DNA of 33,319 nucleotides. Source: Spirulina subsalsa FACHB-351. GTDB lineage: Bacteria; Cyanobacteriota; Cyanobacteriia; Cyanobacteriales; Spirulinaceae. The stretch lies in assembly GCF_026130165.1 (NCBI RefSeq), contig NZ_JAIHOM010000055.1, positions 1-33,319 on the forward strand, read 5' to 3'. Position 1 is the first letter of the stretch. Each line of letters opens with the position of its first letter. The notes beneath the pieces were generated by a model that was given only the letters and a program-made list of their open reading frames with translations, made no database searches and was not told the DNA's origin. Positions 7,501-16,213 of this stretch are shown here, piece after piece. A program made the position numbers and the translations under genes.

Positions 7501-8139
7501 ATGTTTATCACTAAACCGACTCGTTTTTTGCTTAAAAATCTCATCAAGGCCTCTGCTTTTAAGCTTAAGAAAGGTCCTCATATTACCCGTTACTATATGT
7601 ACCAGCATTTAGCCAGTGTTTTAATGCCAAGAATTACGAAGGGAAAAATTCTTTCTATTAGCCATTCTACAAATCTATGCCGACAGTTTTTTGATTTAAC
7701 TCAGTCAGAGTTACAAGAGGCAAATTATCCTGATTGTAATTTTGTAAATTTACCCTTTGATGACAATGAATTTGATTATGTTGTGAGTGATCAAGTTTTA
7801 GAGCATATCGAAGGAAATCCTCAACAAGCGATTGATGAAAGTTGGCGAGTTTTAAAACCGGGGGGATTGGCCATCCATACCACTTGTTTTATTAATCCAA
7901 TTCATGAATATCCGGGGGATTTTTGGCGTTTTACTCCTCAAGCTTTAACCTTTTTATGTGGTGAATTTTCTAACATTATTGAAGTGGGAGGATGGGGAAA
8001 TCGGTATGTTTGGGTGATGGATGCGGTGGGATTGCGTTATCAGGCTATTCCCGAGGCAAGTTGGCATCCTCTGAATAAAATTGCACAATATAATGATAAG
8101 AAGTGGCCGGTTGTCACTTGGATTATTGCGGAAAAATAG
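7501..8139 (+). CDS. SAM-dependent methyltransferase (class I, type 11-like)
   Basis: The 212-residue protein has the late motifs of small class I methyltransferases: NLPFDDNEFDYVVSDQVLEHI (motif II and the region after it) and SWRVLKPGGLAIHTT (motif III). The first glycine-rich SAM loop is degenerate (LSISHSTNLC replaces the usual GxGxG), so cofactor binding should be tested. The segment HEYPGDFWRFTPQAL is typical of methyltransferases found in polysaccharide clusters. AAGGA is close before ATG 7501. Its place between glycosyltransferases and a second methyltransferase suggests it methylates a sugar or another cluster product. Confidence 0.72.
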   Translation: MFITKPTRFLLKNLIKASAFKLKKGPHITRYYMYQHLASVLMPRITKGKILSISHSTNLCRQFFDLTQSELQEANYPDCNFVNLPFDDNEFDYVVSDQVLEHIEGNPQQAIDESWRVLKPGGLAIHTTCFINPIHEYPGDFWRFTPQALTFLCGEFSNIIEVGGWGNRYVWVMDAVGLRYQAIPEASWHPLNKIAQYNDKKWPVVTWIIAEK

Positions 8140-8214
8140 GTCAGTAGAGACAAGAAAGCTAAGAAACGTAAAACTTGAGCAAATTTAAACGCTTTTTTGG
8201 TAGTAGGAGTAAGA

Positions 8215-8820
8215 ATGCCGGGAGAATATTTAACCAAGCAGAGAATGATCAGCCAATATAACCAAAAAAGGATGATTCGGTTATTGGGAGAGTCGGTCAA
8301 AAATGTGTTAGAGATTGGGATTTATAATTCTCTGTTTTATCATCTCTTATCATCGGAGGGATATCAGGTCACTCGTGCGGATTTTAACCCCGATTTAAAG
8401 CCAGATTTTGTTTTAGATTTGAGAAGTGATTTTGAACTGCCGAGAGATACTTTTGATGCTATTGCTTTATTTCAAGTGTTGGAACATATTCCCTATGAGG
8501 ATTTCGAGAAAGCGATTCAGCGACTGGCAAATTTTACCAAAAAATATATTGTAATTTCGTTGCCGTATAATAGCAGTTATTGTAGCGTTCAGTTTCAACT
8601 CTCGTTTAATCGTCGTCCTCGGAGTTTGCTGTTACAAGTTCCCAAGTTTTGGAGCACAAAAACTTATACTCCTGATGAGCATTACTGGGAAATTGGACTA
8701 AAAGGGTATCCAAAAAAACGGATTGTTAGGTCGTTAGAAAATGCGGGGTTAAAGATTCGTCAGGAATATCAAGATCCCCTCTATCCCTATCATTATTTCT
8801 TTATTTTAGAAAAACTATGA
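8215..8820 (+). CDS. SAM-dependent methyltransferase, second in cluster
   Basis: The product has a recognisable SAM fold: NVLEIGIYNSLFYHLL (motif I, with EIG), the acidic RADFNPD at the end of strand 2, and IALFQVLEHIPYEDF, the VLEH stretch of type-11 methyltransferases. ATG 8215 is chosen because AGGAG at 8205-8209 lies 5 nt before it; TTG 8197 is upstream of that site. It gives 201 residues. The stop overlaps the next start as ATGA (8817-8820), indicating translational coupling with the esterase gene. Role inferred as methylation in polysaccharide synthesis. Confidence 0.75.
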   Translation: MPGEYLTKQRMISQYNQKRMIRLLGESVKNVLEIGIYNSLFYHLLSSEGYQVTRADFNPDLKPDFVLDLRSDFELPRDTFDAIALFQVLEHIPYEDFEKAIQRLANFTKKYIVISLPYNSSYCSVQFQLSFNRRPRSLLLQVPKFWSTKTYTPDEHYWEIGLKGYPKKRIVRSLENAGLKIRQEYQDPLYPYHYFFILEKL

Positions 8821-9749
8821 AAATCGCAAGTTTTTTGCTAAAAATTGGAAGTTATCTAACGTTATTTTTAGTTTTTTCTCCTCTGTTAAATGCTGTCGCC
8901 ATGATGAGTCCTATTTCAGAGGAGGATAGGGGTCAAATAACGGATTGCTCATCGAATTTACCTGCTATTCCTTTATTTATTTTAGCGGGTCAATCCAATA
9001 TGGTGGGACATCAATCAAATCTGGAGGATTTACCCCCTCAGTTGAGACAGCCTCAGCCCGGTGTGCTATGGTACAATCGGGAGGATCAATGGACTACGCT
9101 ACAGGCTCCGACAGAACCTTTTGATTTTAGTCCTCGTGTGGTCAATGGGGACGGATTTGGGCCTGAAATTACCCTGGGTGTCACCATTGCCAGACGGCTA
9201 CAAAAACCTGTTGCAATGGTTAAATATGCGCAGAATGGGACGGATTTGGAGAGCCAATGGAACCCCAAGTTGGAGGATTCGCTGTATCATGAGATGATGG
9301 TGCGGGTACAAAGGGCGATCGCACAACTTTGTCAGGTGGGGTATCGTCCAGAAGTGGCGGGGTTTTTCTGGATGCAGGGAGAGTCAGATGCCAAAGGTGA
9401 TTCTCCTTCCGAGACGCTGCGCGATCGCAATCGGGCCATGAATTACGCACAAAACCTTACCCAGTTTATCTCCCGACTGCGACAAGATTTAAACTCTCCC
9501 CAACTCCCCTTTATTCAGGGCCTCATCTTCCTAGAAAATAATCATCAAACTCCTAACTTCGGCACGTTTGAATATGGGGAGATAGTCCGTCATGGACAAT
9601 TAATAGTTGATCAAACAGTTAGTCATACCCGAATTGTGGAGACTCGTTACTTTCCCCGACATGAAGATAATTTACACTTGAATTCCTTTGGACTAATCCA
9701 TTTAGGCTATTATTTCGCCTTACAATGGTTAGAAATGCACGGGTTATAA
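8817..9749 (+). CDS. Secreted SGNH-type carbohydrate esterase (sialate O-acetylesterase-like)
   Basis: The N-terminal 28 residues form a signal peptide or anchor (MKIASFLLKIGSYLTLFLVF). The mature part belongs to the SGNH/GDSL acetylesterase family that includes sialate O-acetylesterases and plant DUF303 proteins. The nucleophile motif is LAGQSNMVG (Ser60), the middle block is FFWMQGESDA, and the C-terminal acid/base pair is HEDNLHLN (Asp284, His287). It probably removes acetyl groups from polysaccharide outside the cytoplasmic membrane. It overlaps the preceding methyltransferase gene by 4 nt and faces the O-acetylation pair at 9834-12487. All expected catalytic residues are present. Confidence 0.82.
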   Translation: MKIASFLLKIGSYLTLFLVFSPLLNAVAMMSPISEEDRGQITDCSSNLPAIPLFILAGQSNMVGHQSNLEDLPPQLRQPQPGVLWYNREDQWTTLQAPTEPFDFSPRVVNGDGFGPEITLGVTIARRLQKPVAMVKYAQNGTDLESQWNPKLEDSLYHEMMVRVQRAIAQLCQVGYRPEVAGFFWMQGESDAKGDSPSETLRDRNRAMNYAQNLTQFISRLRQDLNSPQLPFIQGLIFLENNHQTPNFGTFEYGEIVRHGQLIVDQTVSHTRIVETRYFPRHEDNLHLNSFGLIHLGYYFALQWLEMHGL

Positions 9750-9833
9750 AGGCAAAAACTAACCCGAAAAAGCGGATATAATCAGTAGTTTCTAAATCTT
9801 TTTTTCACTGTTTCTCCCCCATATATCAAACTA

Positions 9834-11006
9834 TTATTCGGGTTTTAACCCCTCGACAAACTCCACCCATTCCGGGTTATTTTTGACCCAAACGGCTCGG
9901 TCTTGGCGAATTTGTGCTAAATGATCCTCCAAATTATTAGGAGTCAACAATACCCCAAAATCAGGTGGAACTCCCTCTAAATAAACTACATCCAGATTGT
10001 AGTTCAATATTCGATTCAGAATTAAATCCCCTACTTCTTTCCGATAGTGAGAACTCTCGATATAATAGACCATCGAATCCGTTAGGGGTTCAGTCGTAAT
10101 GCTATTGTAACCAGAAAAATCCCAAATGGGTGCAAACTGAACAATTTCTCTTTTCCATTGTTCAAATTGTGACCAAAGTCCAGAGACTCGAATCGCCTCC
10201 CATTGCATAGCATGGGAGGGAGAAATAAAGATAGTTAGCTGAATTTCTCGTGCTTGAGATGTGGTAATAACGGCCTTTAAATCTTCTAAATAATCTCGCG
10301 AAAGTTGATAGTTGCCATATAAATCATCCCGCGTCATAAAATCTTGTAAAACTTGGGAAAATCTAGCTTTTGTGGGTTGGTTCTGATACGCTTTAGCGAT
10401 ATAAAAATCAGGATTAATACGACCATCGGGATAAAAAGAACCAATAGAATCCGGTTCTCTCCTACTACTTCTCACCGTTCTGACACTGGCAATTAGTGAA
10501 GATTTTGAAAACAAAATATCAAAAAAATCTTTAAAAATAATTCGACGCACTTCCAAGCGATTTTCATTAAAATCTGGAGTCACTTGTTGGAACTGATTAA
10601 ACATAAAAAAATCAATCCCTAGCACAATTTTTTTTACATCTGGCTGGGTAGCCATAACATGATCAAAATACCGCCTCACTTCATACATATTCCCGCCACT
10701 AATAGCTAAATTATACCCCGGTTGTTGGTTCTTTAAGGCAGGATGATGAGAATCTAAACCAAATTCAGTCCGAGATGAACCGAGGAATACACTCTGGACT
10801 TGCAGACGGTTAATCGCCAGAGTTTTAAACAGTCGAACCTGAAGATTTTTTTCTGATTTAACATTATTAACTCCTCGGATTTGTATTGTTCCGAGAGCTT
10901 CATAAGGATCAATTCCTGCGTTTACTCCTGCAATCAGACTTAAACTGAGTAAGGTTAAAACAAACACCCGGAGGATATAAAAACGATAAGCATTTTGCTT
11001 AGGCAT
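9834..11006 (-). CDS. AlgJ/AlgX/DltD-like SGNH O-acyltransferase partner protein
   Basis: A 390-residue protein with an N-terminal membrane anchor (about residues 10-30) and an extracytoplasmic domain. It carries VFLGSSRTEFGLD (Ser77 region), the GxSR nucleophile motif of the AlgX/AlgJ and DltD type, then AISGGNMYE and IVLGIDFFMF typical of this family. Such proteins accept an acyl group passed through the membrane by an MBOAT partner and transfer it to polysaccharide. The MBOAT gene ends 8 bp upstream on the same strand. Near the C-terminus the expected Asp-x-x-His appears as ESSHY, so Glu may replace Asp. Acetate as the group transferred is inferred. Confidence 0.75.
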   Translation of the reverse strand: MPKQNAYRFYILRVFVLTLLSLSLIAGVNAGIDPYEALGTIQIRGVNNVKSEKNLQVRLFKTLAINRLQVQSVFLGSSRTEFGLDSHHPALKNQQPGYNLAISGGNMYEVRRYFDHVMATQPDVKKIVLGIDFFMFNQFQQVTPDFNENRLEVRRIIFKDFFDILFSKSSLIASVRTVRSSRREPDSIGSFYPDGRINPDFYIAKAYQNQPTKARFSQVLQDFMTRDDLYGNYQLSRDYLEDLKAVITTSQAREIQLTIFISPSHAMQWEAIRVSGLWSQFEQWKREIVQFAPIWDFSGYNSITTEPLTDSMVYYIESSHYRKEVGDLILNRILNYNLDVVYLEGVPPDFGVLLTPNNLEDHLAQIRQDRAVWVKNNPEWVEFVEGLKPE

Positions 11007-11014
11007 GGGGTCAA

Positions 11015-12487
11015 TTAAAACTGAAAATAGAGAAATTCTGATACTTGATTAAGGGAGATAAAACAGGCTGTACTTAAGAAGACTATCCAAACTGTCCAAG
11101 GCCAACTAGGGGTAAATCGTGCAACCAGTTGTTGCGTATTGGGAAAGGCAAAAACCAGCAAAGCACATCCAGATAAAATCGTCAGCGTTTGATTGATTAA
11201 TAACGGAGGCAAATAGGAAAAATCGGCACTATTTCTAAATTCAACACCCCAAGGGATTAACCACCCTAAAAACGGCTGATGTGCGGCGTGTAAAACGACT
11301 CCTTTTATTCCTACCATTGACTGTAAAAGAGCTAAACTATCTGAAAAACTAGCAGATCGAAATAAGACCCAACTAGCGACTACGGCTAAAAAGGTCATGA
11401 CAACACCGAGGATATGAGGTACAGAAATTCCCCATTTTCGCCAAGCGTGATTAACGCCTAAAAATAGTCCATGAAGTCCCCCCCAAATCACATAAGTCCA
11501 TCCGGCACCGTGCCAGAGTCCACCTAATAACATGGTGATCATTAAGTTAATGACACGACGAGTTTCTCCTTGGCGACTCCCACCAAGGGGGATATAAAGA
11601 TAATCCCGTAAAAAGGAGGATAGGGTAATATGCCAACGTCGCCAAAAGTCAATAATTGAACGAGCTTTATAGGGGGAGTTAAAGTTAATTGGCAGGTCAA
11701 GATTAACCATCCAACCTAAACCAATGGCCATGTCAGAATAGCCAGAAAAGTCAAAATAGAGTTGAAAGGTATAGCTTAATGCACCGATCCAAGCTTCTAG
11801 GAAGGTGACAGTATCAGCATGACTAAAGACGGGTTCAACCCAGGGGGATAAGTTATCAGCAATTAGGACTTTTTTAGCTAAACCGAGGATAAATAAGGTT
11901 AAACCTCGGGCGAAATTTTTTTGAGAAAAGATGAAGTTCTGATGTCGAAGTTGGGGAATCAGTTCATCATGACGTAAAATAGGACCAGCAATTAATTGAG
12001 GATAAAAGGAAACAAAGAGGGTATAGGTGATGAAGTCATAATGGGAGTTTTGAGTTTCTCCTCGGTAAGCATCGACAAGATAGGCGATTTGGGTGAAGGT
12101 ATAAAAGGAGATGGCAAGGGGGAGAAAAATCTCAGGAGTCTGCCAGTTTTGAGTTATAATGGTATTAAGGGAACGGACAAAAAAGGCGGCGTATTTGTAA
12201 TAGCCAATGAGTGCTAAGTTAAGGCTAATCCCGAGGATGAGTAAGGATTGAGACTCGGGACTTTTTAGGGGACGTGAGGCGATTGCACGGCCCAGGGTAT
12301 AGTTTAAGGTAATGGAAACCAGTAGAAGCAGCAAATAGGGGGGATTCCAGTACCCATAGAAGAATAAGGAGGCCAAGGCCATCCAAATCATGGCCACCTT
12401 GACATAGTGTAAGCGCGTCAAGGCGAAATAGACGAGTAGGGTGAGGGGGAGAAAGGCGAAAATGAAAACGTAGGAGTTGAATAGCAC
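11015..12487 (-). CDS. MBOAT family O-acyltransferase, AlgI-like
   Basis: This 490-residue polytopic membrane protein belongs to the MBOAT family (AlgI, DltB, PatA) and should move acyl groups from a cytoplasmic donor across the membrane for polysaccharide modification. It starts MLFNSYVFIFAFLPLTLL, the usual AlgI opening, from a GTG codon. It contains FWRRWHITLSSFLRDYLYIPLGG and LLGGLWHGAGW, holding the two conserved histidines (H286, H326, the latter the presumed catalytic one). About ten to twelve membrane spans are visible. The SGNH partner follows after 8 bp, so the two form an acylation operon, divergent from the DUF1688 gene and convergent with the glycosyltransferase-to-esterase operon. 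Confidence 0.88.
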   Translation of the reverse strand: MLFNSYVFIFAFLPLTLLVYFALTRLHYVKVAMIWMALASLFFYGYWNPPYLLLLLVSITLNYTLGRAIASRPLKSPESQSLLILGISLNLALIGYYKYAAFFVRSLNTIITQNWQTPEIFLPLAISFYTFTQIAYLVDAYRGETQNSHYDFITYTLFVSFYPQLIAGPILRHDELIPQLRHQNFIFSQKNFARGLTLFILGLAKKVLIADNLSPWVEPVFSHADTVTFLEAWIGALSYTFQLYFDFSGYSDMAIGLGWMVNLDLPINFNSPYKARSIIDFWRRWHITLSSFLRDYLYIPLGGSRQGETRRVINLMITMLLGGLWHGAGWTYVIWGGLHGLFLGVNHAWRKWGISVPHILGVVMTFLAVVASWVLFRSASFSDSLALLQSMVGIKGVVLHAAHQPFLGWLIPWGVEFRNSADFSYLPPLLINQTLTILSGCALLVFAFPNTQQLVARFTPSWPWTVWIVFLSTACFISLNQVSEFLYFQF

Positions 12488-12660
12488 AAGCGGTCTAGAA
12501 TGGAAGGTGAGTCATTTCGATACCCCCTGATTTAAGTAGGCGATCGCAATCCTCCTGAAAACATGAGAGAGGGAGACTGGGATCATGGCGTAGCGTCTCA
12601 GAACGAGAATCGCCTAAAATACCTACTTTGGATAGATTGTACCCTCAGATCAAGCCCATC

Positions 12661-13872
12661 ATGACCCCACCGCCCTTATATTTACAAACTCCCTTCGCCA
12701 TTCGTCAAAGATGTGACCTTTTGTTTCAAAAGGCTTGCCAAAATGAATTAGATTACTTTTTTTGTGACCTGACTCAACTTGATGCCGTTACAGAATATGT
12801 CCTAAAAATTACCCAAGAAACCTATCCTGATTTTCAGATTCCTTTTCATAGTCGTTGGCGACATTTTGGCGTAGGAAATTATTCCCGTCTAGCTGAATTA
12901 AAAGCCGTTACTCAAACCCTTTCGCCCCTTGAACAAGCTAAAGTTTTAGTGGATTTAGTGATTGTGAGTGTGTTACTAGATGCGGGTGCGGGGGAAAAAT
13001 GGCAGTATTTTGAACTGCAAACCGGGCAAATGTTTCAGCGTTCCGAAGGATTAGCTGTTGCCAGTTTTAGGATGTTTTGTTCTGGTGCGTTTTCGAGTTA
13101 TAGCAGTTACCCTTTACAGGTCGATAGTTTAGGTTTAGAACAGTTAGACTTAGGGCAACTTAAAGAACAGTTTCAAGTTAGTTCAGAGAACCCTTTAGTG
13201 GGATTGGAAGGGCGCTTAAAATTGCTGCAAAAGCTAGGCAAAGTGATGAGAAAATCACCGGAATTGTTTGGAGAGGACTGTCCGCGTTTAGGAAATTTAG
13301 TCAATTATTGGTTGAGTCAACAGGATGAAGCAGGAAAACTTAGTGCGCTGACCGTGTTTAATACGGTCATTCAAGGACTGGGTGAAATTTGGCCGGGACG
13401 ATTTACCCTAGAGGGGATCAATTTGGGGGATGTGTGGCAACATTCCGCTATTCCTGATGATCATTTTGTGCCGTTTCATAAGTTAAGTCAGTGGTTAACT
13501 TACTCCCTATTAGAACCTTTAGAAAGTTTAGGTCTAAAAATTAAGGACTTAGACCAACTCACGGGATTAGCAGAGTATCGCAATGGGGGACTTTGTATTG
13601 ATTTAGGACTATTGCAGGTCAAACAACCGGATATCTTAGAAGTTGCCCATGTTCCCAGTTCAGAAGTCATTGTAGAATGGCGTGGTTTAACGGTTATTTT
13701 GTTGGATAAAATTGCCGAGAAAATGCGCGAAAAATTACAATTAACGACCGCAGAATTGCCGTTAGTGAAGGTGTTGCAAGGAGGGACTTGGACGGCAGGA
13801 CGACGCATCGCGGCACAGTTGCGGCAAGGTCTTCCCCCTCTTCGCTTAGAGAGTGATGGCACTGTATTTTAA
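12661..13872 (+). CDS. DUF1688 protein, URC4 family (uracil catabolism)
   Basis: The 403-residue product matches DUF1688, the URC4 protein of the yeast and bacterial URC pathway for uracil degradation. Recognisable parts are PFAIRQRC near the N-terminus, YPDFQIPFHSRWRHFG (HSRWRHF at 63-69), LLDAGAGEKWQY and EGLAVASFRMF, and near the end EYRNGGLCIDLGLL and RGLTVILLDKIA. ATG 12661 is used; TTG 12628 would add 11 residues without family support. The biochemical activity is not firmly known; work in yeast places it after URC1 in opening or processing a ribosylated uracil derivative. Here it is separated from the URC1-like gene by the polysaccharide cassette. No uracil phosphoribosyltransferase gene is in the window. 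Confidence 0.82.
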   Translation: MTPPPLYLQTPFAIRQRCDLLFQKACQNELDYFFCDLTQLDAVTEYVLKITQETYPDFQIPFHSRWRHFGVGNYSRLAELKAVTQTLSPLEQAKVLVDLVIVSVLLDAGAGEKWQYFELQTGQMFQRSEGLAVASFRMFCSGAFSSYSSYPLQVDSLGLEQLDLGQLKEQFQVSSENPLVGLEGRLKLLQKLGKVMRKSPELFGEDCPRLGNLVNYWLSQQDEAGKLSALTVFNTVIQGLGEIWPGRFTLEGINLGDVWQHSAIPDDHFVPFHKLSQWLTYSLLEPLESLGLKIKDLDQLTGLAEYRNGGLCIDLGLLQVKQPDILEVAHVPSSEVIVEWRGLTVILLDKIAEKMREKLQLTTAELPLVKVLQGGTWTAGRRIAAQLRQGLPPLRLESDGTVF

Positions 13873-14199
13873 TCGGTTTTAACTGAGAGATTTTTGTATT
13901 ATTTTTTTACAAGTTCCTCAAATCCTGACCTTGTAAGGATTTCAAGGGGGGGGTGAAATTTATGCCTTGGAAAGTGGTTTAGGATCAAAAAGTATATATG
14001 CTTAGAGAATTCTGATAGATTCTCTTGCTTCACCACAAAACGATTGAGGCTAGGCTATTGTTGGGACAAGACTTGCTCTTGTTGAACTCTCGATTGTTAT
14101 GATCAGGGGACTCAACAGGGTGATTGAACTCTATGTGACTCACTCTCACACTCCTGCCGATACCTAGCCCTTATTTTTTAATATAGGGGGAACGGTGTT
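13873..14199. other. 327-bp intergenic region before the PEP-CTERM gene
   Basis: No gene is recognisable. A 7-bp inverted repeat AGAGAAT/ATTCTCT (14004-14010 and 14019-14025, 8-nt loop) lies in the middle. Close to the next gene an AT stretch (TTTTTTAATATA, about 14172-14184) could supply a -10 region, and a G-run follows as a possible ribosome-binding site. A poly-G tract precedes 13955. The region could hold a long 5' leader. Confidence 0.4.
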
Positions 14200-15135
14200 A
14201 TGTCGCTCAAATCGTCGTTATTAGTGTTGACCAGTGGTTGTCTCGTTTGGGGTTGGGGTACCAGTGCTATTGCTGGTACATTTTACTCCATGTCAGTTTT
14301 AGGTATTTTTCCCACTCAAATGAGGGTCAATTATGGAGATAATCTCTATAATGAAAGCCTCATTTTTCAACTTGATGAAACGGGAAATGTGACGCTTAAA
14401 CTTTATGGCAGTTGCACTTATTATGGGATGCCTTTCTTTCCCAACTGTGAACAGATTGGTTATGGTGATACTTTTGCCGTAAATGATCAAGGTCAGGGGA
14501 TTTTTAATGGTTTACCGATGCCGAATCCAGCCCAAGCTTATTTTAGCCCCGGCAGTGAGGCAATGCCGCAACTAATCGGCGCAGGTTTAGCCACGGATCT
14601 AAATAATCAGGGCTTAGTGACGTTTAATGTGGGGAATAATATTGTCCCATTTGCTGATTTTACGGGCTACAATACTCCACAAAATACTACAGCTTACTTA
14701 TGGAATAGTCAAAACAATAGCTGGCTAAATTTAGGGCAAGGAAAAGCTTTTGGGGTCAATGATTCCGGTCAGGTGGTGGGGAGTTTTGGGCTATGGGATA
14801 ATGGGGAGTTAACGACTCTTGCCATGGTGAATAATGCCGTAGTCAACAAGGGATATAATATGCCGATTCAAGGAAATTACGACATTAAACAACTGCGAGC
14901 CATTAATAATCAAGGGCAAATTGTCGCCCTAGCCGAGGGGCCTTTGGGAACGCCGCAAATTGTCCTATTAAACCCCTTCACTCCTTCAGAACCTAATCCT
15001 GAATCGGGGAATGATGGGATAGTAAATCCTGACCCCAATCGAGTCCCAGAACCGAGTTTTCTGCTGGGTTTGTTGGGGATAAGTTTATGGGAATTCTGGC
15101 AAGGGTTGCGGCTTAAAGTTAAAGCGCTAGGGTAA
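14200..15135 (+). CDS. PEP-CTERM domain protein with HAF-like repeats
   Basis: A 311-residue exported protein. Residues 1-25 form a signal peptide ending TSAIAG. The C-terminus has the PEP-CTERM sorting signal: VPEPS at 282-286, a hydrophobic stretch (FLLGLLGISLW) and basic residues (RLKVK), so an exosortase should anchor or release it at the outer surface. The middle has repeated VNDQGQGIFNG, VNDSGQVVGSFG and INNQGQIV motifs like those of HAF-repeat proteins, which are predicted beta-propeller-like. Two cysteines in SCTYYGMPFFPNC may form a disulfide. Its end overlaps the end of the kinase gene on the other strand by 17 bp. Function unknown; a surface or extracellular matrix role is inferred. 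Confidence 0.78.
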   Translation: MSLKSSLLVLTSGCLVWGWGTSAIAGTFYSMSVLGIFPTQMRVNYGDNLYNESLIFQLDETGNVTLKLYGSCTYYGMPFFPNCEQIGYGDTFAVNDQGQGIFNGLPMPNPAQAYFSPGSEAMPQLIGAGLATDLNNQGLVTFNVGNNIVPFADFTGYNTPQNTTAYLWNSQNNSWLNLGQGKAFGVNDSGQVVGSFGLWDNGELTTLAMVNNAVVNKGYNMPIQGNYDIKQLRAINNQGQIVALAEGPLGTPQIVLLNPFTPSEPNPESGNDGIVNPDPNRVPEPSFLLGLLGISLWEFWQGLRLKVKALG

Positions 15136-16213
15136 TGGTAAAGGTGCTTCCTTTTCCCTGTTGTGAATCTACGGTAATATGTCCGTGGTGGGCAGTAATA
15201 ATACATTGAGAAAGGTGTAATCCTAAACCACTCCCAGCCCGTGTATGGTCGCCCTGTCGGAAGCGTTGAAAGAGGTATTTTTGCTCTTCGGGACTAATCC
15301 CTTGTCCGGTGTCTTGGACGGCTATTTTCACCTGTTGGGGGGTGTGGTGTAGGGTAATTTCCACACCCCCTTGATCGGTGAATTTAATGGCATTGCCGAT
15401 AATATTAATGAGTACTCGACGCAGTTCTAAAGCATCTCCTGAGATAGTGGGACAGGGTTCTGTTGCCGGGTGATAGGTGAGAGATAAGCCTTTTTCGGTG
15501 GCGAGTGGGGTAAGTTCTTCGACCACTTCTAAGATAATTTGGGTCAGATTAAGGGGGGTAATATTTAACCGCTTGCGTCCCGCTTCATAGCGATATACGT
15601 CTAGTAATGTATTAACTAAGGCGAGTAAATTCTGGTTGCTGCGAATCATGATAGATACCGCTTCCTGCATTTCTGAAGGAAGATCCCCGAAAGCGCCTTG
15701 TTGAAATAACTCTAACATCCGATCGGCGGCCACTAGGGGGGTACGGAGATCATGGGTGAGTCGGGAAACAAAATCCTCTCGTTGCCGGGCGATCGCATCT
15801 CGTTCATCGACACTCTGTTTTAAGCGCAAAAGCGATCGCACCCGAGCTAACAACTCCTCAATTTCCACAGGTTTGCGGATAAAATCATCAGCCCCACTAT
15901 CTAATCCCTGCACTACACTGGCTTGATCGTAGGCCGTGATCAGGAGAATGGGAATATAGGAAAGATGGGGATTTTCCCGAATCCGTCGCGTCACCTCAAA
16001 CCCATCCATTCCCGGCATCATCACGTCTAATAACACTAAATCCGGAGGGTTTTGTTCAATGGAGGCGATCGCATCCTGTCCATTTTCCGCTAACTCACTC
16101 TCATAGCCCTCCTCCTCCAAAATACTTTGAATCAAAAACAAATTATCTGGGGAATCATCCACCACCAAGATTCTATTCACCGCAGGAGTCGGTTCCAATA
16201 AGAAAAAGTTCAT
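15119..16213 (-). CDS. Hybrid response regulator-histidine kinase (REC-HisKA-HATPase)
   Basis: A cytosolic two-component protein without membrane spans. The N-terminal receiver domain (about residues 13-130) has VVDDSPDN, phosphoacceptor Asp63 in LVLLDVMMPGMDG and Lys114 in IRKP. A linker helix leads to the HisKA domain with SRLTHDLRTPL (His154). The ATPase domain has IGNAIKFTD (N box), DTGQGIS (G1), FQRF (F box) and GSGLGLHLS (G2). All catalytic elements are present, so it should autophosphorylate, with the receiver likely controlling its activity from an upstream kinase. I start at ATG 16213 (MNFFLLEPTP); ATG 16249 would add 12 residues that fall in the sequence CCCTTCGACATACTCAGTGC, which looks like an interspersed repeat. 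The signal is unknown. Confidence 0.87.
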   Translation of the reverse strand: MNFFLLEPTPAVNRILVVDDSPDNLFLIQSILEEEGYESELAENGQDAIASIEQNPPDLVLLDVMMPGMDGFEVTRRIRENPHLSYIPILLITAYDQASVVQGLDSGADDFIRKPVEIEELLARVRSLLRLKQSVDERDAIARQREDFVSRLTHDLRTPLVAADRMLELFQQGAFGDLPSEMQEAVSIMIRSNQNLLALVNTLLDVYRYEAGRKRLNITPLNLTQIILEVVEELTPLATEKGLSLTYHPATEPCPTISGDALELRRVLINIIGNAIKFTDQGGVEITLHHTPQQVKIAVQDTGQGISPEEQKYLFQRFRQGDHTRAGSGLGLHLSQCIITAHHGHITVDSQQGKGSTFTITLAL

